Below the pieces are notes generated by a model. It saw nothing but the letters and a program-made list of their open reading frames with translations. It was not told the origin of the DNA and did not search any database. The position numbers were made by a program, and so were the translations under genes. From Candidatus Pelearchaeum sp. (GTDB lineage: Archaea; Thermoproteota; Nitrososphaeria_A; Caldarchaeales; Caldarchaeaceae), in the NCBI GenBank assembly GCA_015520425.1, contig WAQC01000012.1, forward strand, positions 1 to 9,794: a stretch of DNA of 9,794 bases, in the 5' to 3' direction. Shown here piece by piece: positions 1 to 5,274 of this stretch (position 1 is its first letter; each line of letters begins with the position of its first letter).

Positions 1-109
1 GGAGATAATTGCGGAATATATAAGACAAAAATTCATCAAATCTTCAGAAATCTGAAAGATTTCTGAAGATTTGATGAATTTTTGTCTTATATATTCCGCA
101 ATTATCTCC
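1..109. repeat. Perfect 53-bp inverted repeat (palindrome) at the window edge
   Basis: Bases 1-53 are the exact reverse complement of 57-109, leaving only GAA (54-56) as a centre. The arm is A/T-rich and contains a TATA-like stretch (CTTATATATT at 86-95, mirrored at 15-24). Because the left arm starts at base 1, the arm may be longer than what is visible. A perfect long palindrome with a 3-base centre exactly at a sequence end is typical of a fold-back artefact at a contig end (amplification chimera or assembly). A genuine cruciform or hairpin end cannot be excluded from sequence alone. The right arm is probably the authentic upstream region of the regulator gene that follows. Confidence 0.95.
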
Positions 110-124
110 GTAGTAATGCAGGAA

Positions 125-135
125 ATACTTAATTA
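125..135 (+). promoter_or_regulatory. Candidate TATA region for the regulator gene
   Basis: The A/T-rich stretch around ACTTAATTA (127-135) lies about 30 bases before the ATG at 165, compatible with a very short leader. A stronger TATA-like stretch (86-95) sits further upstream inside the palindrome and would give a leader of roughly 50 bases. The start codon has no clear Shine-Dalgarno sequence, which favours a leaderless or short-leader transcript. Only A/T content and spacing support this call. Confidence 0.3.
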
Positions 136-164
136 TCTCGCGTATTTATCATTAATCCACTGGC

Positions 165-1019
165 ATGACTTACGCTACAAAATCAAATACGCGCGAGTGG
201 CAGTTTGTAGCGGAGGAGCATGATTCTGATAATGTTGAGAGTAAGGCTACAGGCTTACTATCTTCTGTTAGTATGCCTCTTCGTAGGAGGCTTCTCCGCG
301 TGATTCTTGAAAGTAGCGCCGCGAATAGAGGTATAAGGCTCCGCGAGTTGGCTGATATATGCGGGGTCTCAATACAGGAGATTTCCCGCCAGGTTATCCG
401 TCTTGAGGAGACTGGGCTAGTATGTAGGCTTGGGCCTTCGCGTCTCAAGCTCACGGAAGTAGGCTTCATACTGGTGAAGTATCTGGACTCTATGGAATCT
501 CTCGCGCGGCTGAGCGAGTATCTCAACATGCATAACGTGGATGTTCTTCCTCTGGCTTCGCTCATGCTTCTGGGGGAGATTAGGAATGCGCAGGTGGAGA
601 CTGGGCTGAGTATAGGGTATAGGATGAGCCTGGATGTGGCCAAATCAGCACAAAAGGAGCTGAAGATGGCCGCCCCCAATACTGATGTGGCCAAACTGGT
701 GCTGGAGGAGGCAGAGGAGTCAGGCACGCTCAACAGGCTTGAGCAGGTGGAGGTAATACTACCCTATGTTGAGGAAATTGATGGGAAGACACAGGAGCTC
801 GTAACCACCTGCGACATCTCACTAACAGCGGTTCCAGTTAATTTCTTGCTAATCAAGAATGAGGAGCGGGCTGTAGTTATACTCCCAGACTCTACGGGTA
901 AGATTAACAGCGATAGCTGCCTGCATATAACGGGGCGTGAGGGGCTTTTCTGGACCGAGCTAACGCTGGAATCGCTTAAGTCGCGGGTATTCTCCGAATA
1001 TAGGAGCAACCGCGGCTAA
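165..1019 (+). CDS. Winged-helix transcriptional regulator, FilR1/COG4742-like
   Basis: A 284-residue cytoplasmic protein. Residues about 35-110 form a winged-helix DNA-binding domain: MPLRRRLLRVIL opens helix 1, the recognition-helix region is LADICGVSIQEISRQVIRLE, and the wing runs through GLVCRLGPSRLKLTEVG. The rest (about 115-284) resembles the C-terminal sensor-like region of archaeal COG4742/FilR1-type regulators. Examples are the stretch DVLPLASLMLLGEIRNAQVE and the late segment VPVNFLLIKNEERAVVILPD followed by an LFWTELTLESL tail. Overall length suits that family. An in-frame TAA at 153-155 makes the ATG at 165 the first possible start; Met37 is a weaker alternative. The gene converges on the tRNA methyltransferase with a 19-base gap. 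Ligand and target genes cannot be read from the sequence. DNA-binding regulator is well supported; the subfamily is moderately supported. Confidence 0.8.
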   Translation: MTYATKSNTREWQFVAEEHDSDNVESKATGLLSSVSMPLRRRLLRVILESSAANRGIRLRELADICGVSIQEISRQVIRLEETGLVCRLGPSRLKLTEVGFILVKYLDSMESLARLSEYLNMHNVDVLPLASLMLLGEIRNAQVETGLSIGYRMSLDVAKSAQKELKMAAPNTDVAKLVLEEAEESGTLNRLEQVEVILPYVEEIDGKTQELVTTCDISLTAVPVNFLLIKNEERAVVILPDSTGKINSDSCLHITGREGLFWTELTLESLKSRVFSEYRSNRG

Positions 1020-1038
1020 ACAATCCCTAAATTTTTCA
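1020..1038 (+). terminator. Short T-rich intergenic segment, possible archaeal terminator
   Basis: The 19 bases between two convergent genes contain AAATTTTTCATC, with a T5 run at 1032-1036. Archaeal RNA polymerase can terminate on T-rich stretches without a hairpin, so this could end transcription of the regulator gene. No equally good T run is seen for the opposite gene. Confidence 0.3.
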
Positions 1039-2172
1039 TCACCTTTCAGCGGTGAATATAGCTGCCGTAAGCGTCCCATAGATTATGTTTCTCTGATTAA
1101 CTATGCTCCAGCCAGCAGACTCTAGGCTACGTCTAATCACCGTAAGCTTGTTGGCCAGCAGCGTTATCCTTGATACTCTAGCCCCAGCAAGCGCCTTGAA
1201 CGTCTCTACGTAGAATAGCTCTGGGTTGCTCAGGCCTAGGCGCACGCCAAAGGGCGGGTTCGTAACCACTACATCAGGCTGGGTATCAAGCCATTTGCTT
1301 ATGTATCTAGCGTCTCCCAGCCTTACCTTAATCACATCCCCCAGACCAGCCCTCTTAATGTTAGCATCAGCGCCTTCAAGAGCCTTAGATGAGGCGTCTG
1401 CCGCGTATATTGAGAGCGCCTCACCGCGTAGCCTTTCCTCGTTCTGTTCCAGTTTTTGAGCTATCTCCACGAGTAGCTGCTCGTCAAATATTATGAGCCG
1501 CCTCATCACTTGCTCTGTTCTCAGGCCTGGTGCGATTCTAAGCGCTCTTAGGGCAGCTTCTATCGGGATGGTGGCGCCGCCGCAGAATGGGTCTAGGAAC
1601 ACCTGCCCCCTGCGCCAGCCGCTCAACTCTATCATCGCGCTCGCTATTGTGGGAAGTATCGCCGCGCGGTGATGCCATACACGGTAATAGCGGCGGTGGA
1701 GCGAGTTACCAGTAGTGTTAAGCCCTAGGAAGAGCTCCCTGCCGCGGACAAGGGCGTATATCTCCACATCTGGCTCGTTTAGGTTTACCCGCAGCCTAAC
1801 GCCTTTTGACGCTTTGTACGATTCTATGACTGCGTGGCCTACTCTCGCAGCTACCTGCGGGCTTATGAACGGGTGCTCACCATGCCTCTCTGCCCTGATG
1901 GCAAACGACTGGCCTGGGCTTATGAGCTGGCTGTAATCCACCTCACGCGCGGCGCGCTCAATATCATCCAGCGTCTCCACCTCGCAGCGTGTTAGGAGCA
2001 GGAATATCTTATGCAGCGTCTTTGCCGCGTAGTTTAATGTGGCTGCCTCGCGTATGCCAGCGCTGAAGAGCACCTTACCCACGTCTGGATAAGCCTTAAC
2101 ACCCGTGAGCTCCTCCACCTCCCGCGCAGCTATGTCTTCCAGCCCAGCCACAGTAGTGGCGAAGAACTCCAT
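1039..2172 (-). CDS. THUMP-domain tRNA (guanine-N2) methyltransferase, Trm14-like
   Basis: A 377-residue SAM-dependent RNA methyltransferase. From the Met at 2172, the N-terminal half (about 1-150) is the THUMP module that docks on tRNA, and the C-terminal half (about 155-377) is the Rossmann methyltransferase. Motif I is LDPFCGGATIPIEAAL (193-208), the acidic ribose-binding strand is IYAADAS (255-261), and the catalytic motif is TNPPFGVRLG (304-313). Asparagine in N-P-P-F and the length fit archaeal Trm14 (m2G6 of tRNA) better than Trm11 (m2G10), whose motif usually reads DPPY. An upstream in-frame ATG at 2196 would add eight residues. I prefer 2172 because the family typically begins M-E-F-x-A-T-T near GLE, and a TATA-like box (2201-2211) lies about 30 bp upstream, consistent with a near-leaderless mRNA. 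The general function is secure; the exact tRNA position is inferred. Confidence 0.88.
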   Translation of the reverse strand: MEFFATTVAGLEDIAAREVEELTGVKAYPDVGKVLFSAGIREAATLNYAAKTLHKIFLLLTRCEVETLDDIERAAREVDYSQLISPGQSFAIRAERHGEHPFISPQVAARVGHAVIESYKASKGVRLRVNLNEPDVEIYALVRGRELFLGLNTTGNSLHRRYYRVWHHRAAILPTIASAMIELSGWRRGQVFLDPFCGGATIPIEAALRALRIAPGLRTEQVMRRLIIFDEQLLVEIAQKLEQNEERLRGEALSIYAADASSKALEGADANIKRAGLGDVIKVRLGDARYISKWLDTQPDVVVTNPPFGVRLGLSNPELFYVETFKALAGARVSRITLLANKLTVIRRSLESAGWSIVNQRNIIYGTLTAAIFTAER

Positions 2173-2238
2173 AAGCACCATTACCAGCGCGTTCAACGCC
2201 TAAAACCTTAATTCAACAATAGACAGCATTTCCCAGCC
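2173..2238. promoter_or_regulatory. Compact divergent promoter region (tRNA methyltransferase / deacylase)
   Basis: Two divergent start codons are only 66 bp apart. On the minus strand, TTAAGGTTTTA (2211-2201) is positioned to start transcription close to the ATG at 2172. On the plus strand, CTTAATT (2207-2213) is about 29 bp before the TTG at 2239. The two TATA-like elements overlap physically, so binding of the transcription machinery in one direction could exclude the other. Both transcripts would be leaderless or nearly so. If translation starts at the ATG at 2196 instead, the region is shorter. Confidence 0.4.
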
Positions 2239-2703
2239 TTGCGCGGGCCAGAGCAGGTAGCTGGTTTCATGAGAGAGCGGGGCGTTTCGGGGGAGATAAT
2301 CACACTAAGCCCCAGCGCCGCCAAGACCTCTGCCTCGGCAGCACAGGCTGTTGGCTGCGACGTTGCCCAGATAGCGAAGAGCATAGTGCTCAAAGGAGAG
2401 CAGGGGCTCTACATCTTCATCCTCTCTGGGGATAAGCGCGTGGATTTGGCAAGGGCTTCAGCGATAGTTGGCGAGAAGCTCAGCCTGGCAAAGCCCGACG
2501 AGGTGCTGGCGCGCTTAGGCTACCCCGTGGGAGGCGTCCCGCCCTTCGGCCACGCGGAGCAGGTGAAGACGTTCGTGGATAAGTCCGTTCTGCGTTTTGA
2601 GGAGGTCTTCGCCTCAGGCGGCTCCGAGGATACGCTTCTCAGGATTAGGGTCAGCGAGCTACTCCGCGCTGTCGGCGGCGTTATAGCGGAGGCTTCACGC
2701 TAG
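2239..2703 (+). CDS. YbaK/EbsC-type aminoacyl-tRNA deacylase (trans-editing protein)
   Basis: A 154-residue stand-alone editing domain of the YbaK/ProX fold, which hydrolyses mischarged aminoacyl-tRNA in the cytoplasm. Visible hallmarks are an N-terminal helix PEQVAGFMRERG (4-15), AAQAVGCDVAQIAKSIVLK (34-52) carrying the conserved Lys47, the strand YIFILSGDKRVD (58-69), and the Gly/Pro motif GYPVGGVPPFGH (94-105). Length matches single-domain family members. The start is TTG at 2239: an in-frame TAA at 2209-2211 closes the frame upstream, no ATG or GTG lies between, and the first ATG (2269) would remove the first helix. The gene diverges from the tRNA methyltransferase and converges on the uracil phosphoribosyltransferase, sharing CTAG with it. 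The substrate (for example Cys-tRNA(Pro) or another mispair) cannot be decided from the sequence. Confidence 0.87.
   Translation: MRGPEQVAGFMRERGVSGEIITLSPSAAKTSASAAQAVGCDVAQIAKSIVLKGEQGLYIFILSGDKRVDLARASAIVGEKLSLAKPDEVLARLGYPVGGVPPFGHAEQVKTFVDKSVLRFEEVFASGGSEDTLLRIRVSELLRAVGGVIAEASR
2700..2703. other. CTAG shared by two overlapping convergent stop codons
   Basis: The deacylase ends with TAG at 2701-2703 on the plus strand. The uracil phosphoribosyltransferase ends with TAG on the minus strand, read from 2702 to 2700. The palindrome CTAG therefore encodes both stops and leaves no untranslated space, so each mRNA must extend antisense into its neighbour. Confidence 0.95.
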
Positions 2704-3365
2704 CCGAATGCCCTATCACCAGCATCGCCAAGCCCAGGCACGATGAAGCCCCTGTCATTAAGCCCCTCATCTATAGCTACGGTGAATATCTCAGCCCGCT
2801 CATCAGCCGCGAGAAGCCGCTCAATGGCTGGCTTTGTGGAGATAATCGTGGCGAATAAAATCCTCTTGGGCCTGCCGCGCTTATGCACCTCATCCAGTAT
2901 CCTCGTCATCGTTGAGCCTGTAGCTAGCATGGGGTCCGCTACAATCACAACCTCATGACCGTGAAACTCTGGTATCTTGACGTAGTTCAGCTCTATCTCA
3001 AACTCCAGCCCTCCCTTATACGTCTCCTCAACACGCCGCGCACTCACCACACCCTGCTTGGCGTTGGGAAAGACCTTTAGAAGCCCCTCGGTCAAGGGCA
3101 TAGCCGCGCGCAGAACAGTTATGAGTATCACGTTATCTATGTCGGGTATCTCAACGCCGCGCGCCTCCTTCCCAAGAGGGGTTATAACAGTCTTCTCCAC
3201 CCTGTTGAACGTCCTCACTATCTCAAAGCCAAGTAGCCTGCCCAGCTTCACCAATCCCTTCCGAAACTCTATCTGCCCAGTACTCCTGTCGCGTATCCGC
3301 GTTAAAACCATCTGCGCATAGGGGTGGTCAACCACATAAACCCTGCCGCCATAATATGTTCCCAA
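2700..3365 (-). CDS. upp: Uracil phosphoribosyltransferase (pyrimidine salvage)
   Basis: A 221-residue cytoplasmic enzyme converting uracil and PRPP to UMP and pyrophosphate. The N-terminus shows VVDHPYAQMVLTRIRDRSTG (11-30), the usual opening of the family. The PRPP-binding loop is VVIVADPMLATGSTM (139-153), and the C-terminal uracil-binding segment is RGFIVPGLGDAGDRAFG (205-221). Length is close to the usual 205-220 residues. The start codon is TTG at 3365: reading upstream in frame, a TAA is met at about 3399-3401 with no ATG, GTG or TTG between, and the next internal Met (residue 19) would cut into the conserved N-terminus. Crenarchaeal homologues are reported to be activated by GTP and inhibited by CTP. 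A TATA-like box lies about 35 bp upstream. Its closeness to a nucleoside-type importer suggests a salvage theme, although it is on its own transcript. Confidence 0.96.
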   Translation of the reverse strand: MGTYYGGRVYVVDHPYAQMVLTRIRDRSTGQIEFRKGLVKLGRLLGFEIVRTFNRVEKTVITPLGKEARGVEIPDIDNVILITVLRAAMPLTEGLLKVFPNAKQGVVSARRVEETYKGGLEFEIELNYVKIPEFHGHEVVIVADPMLATGSTMTRILDEVHKRGRPKRILFATIISTKPAIERLLAADERAEIFTVAIDEGLNDRGFIVPGLGDAGDRAFG

Positions 3366-3396
3366 GAAACCACTTCCACTAAGGGCCGCTCCCTCT

Positions 3397-3404
3397 AATT
3401 AAGG
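3397..3404 (-). promoter_or_regulatory. Putative TATA box of upp
   Basis: On the minus strand, CTTAATTA (3404-3397) is the best A/T-rich element before the TTG at 3365. Its centre would place the transcript start near 3374, giving a leader of roughly 9 bases. The call rests only on composition and spacing. Confidence 0.4.
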
Positions 3405-3513
3405 TTAAGCCCAGGAAATGGCCTAAGCAACACCAAAGCCACCACTATTATCTTACGTTAGGGAATCTCCAACTGCAGCCGCTATAAACTAGCCCCCTTC
3501 CTTTTCTAAAAAA

Positions 3514-3522
3514 GTATAAAAA
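3514..3522 (+). promoter_or_regulatory. Putative TATA box of the Thr-rich surface protein gene
   Basis: GTATAAAAA (3514-3522) sits in a purine-rich context (AAAAAAGTATAAAAACAA) and is the strongest TATA-like element in the window. It predicts a transcript start near 3543-3546, which gives an unusually long leader of about 75 bases for this region. The leader begins right at the stem-loop described next. Confidence 0.5.
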
Positions 3523-3545
3523 CAATCAAAATAGGCAAAATAGAG

Positions 3546-3598
3546 CATCACACGCTTAATCTTCGCGATTGCAGAGTGAAGATTAGGTTGATGTGATG
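3546..3598 (+). promoter_or_regulatory. Leader stem-loop upstream of the surface protein gene
   Basis: An imperfect inverted repeat. CATCACA (3546-3552) pairs with TGTGATG (3592-3598), and TAATCTTC (3558-3564 with its preceding base) pairs with GAAGATTA (3578-3585). Short unpaired segments separate the two stems and a 13-base loop closes the structure. It would form at the very 5' end of the predicted mRNA, ending 8 bases before the strong GGAGGAGG element. It could protect the transcript end, regulate translation, or act as a DNA operator of dyad type. Confidence 0.45.
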
Positions 3599-3606
3599 TA
3601 TGATAC

Positions 3607-3614
3607 GGAGGAGG
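3607..3614 (+). promoter_or_regulatory. Strong Shine-Dalgarno GGAGGAGG preceding an ACG codon
   Basis: GGAGGAGG (3607-3614) is an excellent match to the archaeal anti-Shine-Dalgarno. Seven bases downstream, at exactly initiation spacing, lies ACG (3622-3624) in the frame of the Thr-rich protein. No other coding frame could use this site as well: the ATG-initiated 13-codon frame starting at 3596 begins upstream of it. The site therefore marks the likely true start of the following gene. Confidence 0.6.
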
Positions 3615-3621
3615 ATAACTC

Positions 3622-5121
3622 ACGTATACAAGAGTAAGAGACATAGGCCCGTCGCTTCTCACACTCATAATAGTTGCATCCATCTTCTTCTCACTCATAT
3701 ACAACATTAACCCAGCTCTAGGAAGCAACTGCGTTTACGGCGACCTTAAAGTAACATTTAATGGCCCAGCAGGCTCCAGTGTTGATGTAAATATTAAGGT
3801 TGAACGTGCAGTAGGGGTAGGAGCAGGAATAAGCGCTTCCGCAAACCCCAACTCTGGTACACTGGGACCTGGTGACGTACTAAATAGTGTCGTGGAAGTT
3901 TGTGCAGACCCTACTGTTCCAGATGGCGAATATGGGATAGACATAGAGGTTAGGGGGACATGGAGTTATCAGGGCCAGAGCGGGGACTTTTCACCACTAC
4001 TTCTTCTTATAGATGTTTATGTAAGGACTATTGCTACATTCACGACTATTACCCAGACAGTTACGACTACTACAACAGATACTATTACCAACACACAGGT
4101 AATTCCAACAACCACGTCTGCAACCATTACCGAGACAACCGTTCAGTCAACTACCAGCGCAACTACCATTACTACTACACAGACGACCAACACAACGCGA
4201 ACAACCACTAGCACGATAACTACAACAGTAACTGAAACAGCCCAAGCACAGGGCATAGCAAGTCCCGAAGAACAGTTAAGCGATGAGACTGAAGGCCAGG
4301 AAAACCTAACGCTCACAGCAGCACTAAGAATTGATAACGCCTTGATACTCCCTAGGCAGGGAGGACAGCTACTACTCTCAGCCAGCGTTACATTCTCCGA
4401 CGCTCAGATAGAGCATATAGTTACTTCGGTCATAACGCAGACAGCGACCCAATTCCTGAGAAGCACAGTCAGCGTTGACACTACGGTTACATCAACAATC
4501 ATAGAGAGATATACAACGTTACTGACAAGTTCTACTACAGTCTTATCAACCGCCACTGAGGTTATCAGCACCACGGTAGAGGAGGTTTCGCAGGTAGTTG
4601 AGACTGTTACCACAACAACCACAATTACTCCACAACCCGCTACAACGACTGAAACTACTACGACGACAACCGAGACGAGGACAGAAGAGACCACGACCAC
4701 AACCACCACAGAAACAACCGAAGAGACTATGACAACTACGACGGAGACAACATCTCCACCCACTACCGAGGCCGTAGGTGTAGGTGAAGCCACAACAGAG
4801 ACAACCACAACCCCGTTTGGCGAAGAGGACGAGACGCCTGGCGGGGAGACGTTGACCAGAACCACGACGGAAGCCACGCCTATAACGACTGAGCCAGGAG
4901 CCACAACGACACGCGTAGCTGGGGGCGAGGAGACGCCAGCAACAACCGTCATAGGCGGAGCCACAGAGCCAGGAGCAGGCTTAGAGCCAGCTCCACGCGG
5001 GCCCCTAACCCTAGACCCCATACTAATTGCGCTGCTTATACTGGCGATACTTCTGGGGGGAGTTAAGGTGATGAGGCTGGGCAAGGCTGGGAAATCTCCA
5101 GCCAGCGAGAAGAAGGAATAA
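3622..5121 (+). CDS. Thr-rich surface protein with N-terminal signal/anchor, Ig-like domain and C-terminal TM
   Basis: I do not recognise a named family. The frame is open from the TAA at 3616-3618, and the first ATG/GTG/TTG in it is GTG at 3892. That start would cut a beta-sandwich domain and lose a clear signal sequence, so I place the start at ACG 3622, seven bases after GGAGGAGG (499 residues). Residues 2-7 are Arg-containing and 10-27 are hydrophobic (SLLTLIIVASIFFSLIY), a signal peptide or anchor. Residues about 37-135 look like an Ig-like/beta-sandwich domain with GTLGPGD and PDGEYGIDIEV, and with two cysteines (37 and 94) that could form a disulfide. Thr-rich stalk 1 is about 137-205, a less biased segment is 227-277, and a long Thr/Glu/Val stalk is about 280-450. 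A C-terminal TM helix (LDPILIALLILAILLGG, 464-480) is followed by a basic tail. It is probably an O-glycosylated S-layer-like or mucin-like protein anchored in the cell membrane. Confidence 0.75.
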   Translation, partial: TYTRVRDIGPSLLTLIIVASIFFSLIYNINPALGSNCVYGDLKVTFNGPAGSSVDVNIKVERAVGVGAGISASANPNSGTLGPGDVLNSVVEVCADPTVPDGEYGIDIEVRGTWSYQGQSGDFSPLLLLIDVYVRTIATFTTITQTVTTTTTDTITNTQVIPTTTSATITETTVQSTTSATTITTTQTTNTTRTTTSTITTTVTETAQAQGIASPEEQLSDETEGQENLTLTAALRIDNALILPRQGGQLLLSASVTFSDAQIEHIVTSVITQTATQFLRSTVSVDTTVTSTIIERYTTLLTSSTTVLSTATEVISTTVEEVSQVVETVTTTTTITPQPATTTETTTTTTETRTEETTTTTTTETTEETMTTTTETTSPPTTEAVGVGEATTETTTTPFGEEDETPGGETLTRTTTEATPITTEPGATTTRVAGGEETPATTVIGGATEPGAGLEPAPRGPLTLDPILIALLILAILLGGVKVMRLGKAGKSPASEKKE

Positions 5122-5230
5122 CGGTTTAGATTTCCGCAATAGCATCAGGCAGTCCCCCCATAAGACCGCATTCTCCACCCAATACAATGAGGTGGCGACC
5201 CTAGCTGAATATAAGAAACTTGCGGTAAGA

Positions 5231-5238
5231 GATTTAAG
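5231..5238 (+). promoter_or_regulatory. Putative promoter (TATA box) of the ABC importer operon
   Basis: In the 153-bp gap after the surface protein gene, AAGAGATTTAAG ends at 5238 and contains a TATA-like GATTTAAG (5231-5238). It predicts a start near 5260 and a leader of about 15 bases carrying GAGGATTAGG (5261-5270), a plausible ribosome binding site just before the ATG at 5275. A CT5 run at 5245-5250 could help end transcription from the gene upstream. The rest of the gap shows nothing recognisable. Confidence 0.45.
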
Positions 5239-5274
5239 TGAATGCTTTTTGTCAAATGACGAGGATTAGGAATC

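Noticed and set aside
1..109. Mobile-element terminal repeat or integration site
   Set aside because: No transposase or integrase, no target duplication, and the two arms abut with 3 bases between them, unlike terminal repeats that flank a cargo.
170..733. Minus-strand 187-codon frame opposite the regulator
   Set aside because: The plus-strand frame has a clear winged-helix domain; the minus frame is low-complexity Ser/Arg-rich with no family resemblance.
3596..3637. ATG 3596 as the true start joined to the surface protein by a frameshift
   Set aside because: There is no slippery sequence, and the resulting acidic N-terminus (MYDTEEDNS) is unlike an export signal. The ACG with ideal Shine-Dalgarno spacing and an Arg-containing n-region fits better. 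It is not fully excluded.
3540..3640. Possible box C/D guide RNA (RTGATG-like words near 3588-3600)
   Set aside because: No matching CTGA D boxes at proper spacing; the words are explained by the stem-loop arm.
3489..3728. Minus-strand 79-codon frame between upp and the surface protein
   Set aside because: It overlaps the TATA box, leader stem-loop and signal-peptide coding region, and its sequence shows no recognisable domain.
3892..3894. GTG as the start of the Thr-rich protein
   Set aside because: It lies inside a predicted beta-strand, has no ribosome binding site, and discards a clear signal segment encoded in the same open frame upstream.
4404..5084. Long minus-strand open frame (226 codons, Val/Ser-rich) opposite the surface-protein gene
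   Set aside because: Its composition is the mechanical complement of Thr codons on the other strand, with no domain or ribosome binding site; the plus-strand frame has a coherent signal, stalk and TM layout.
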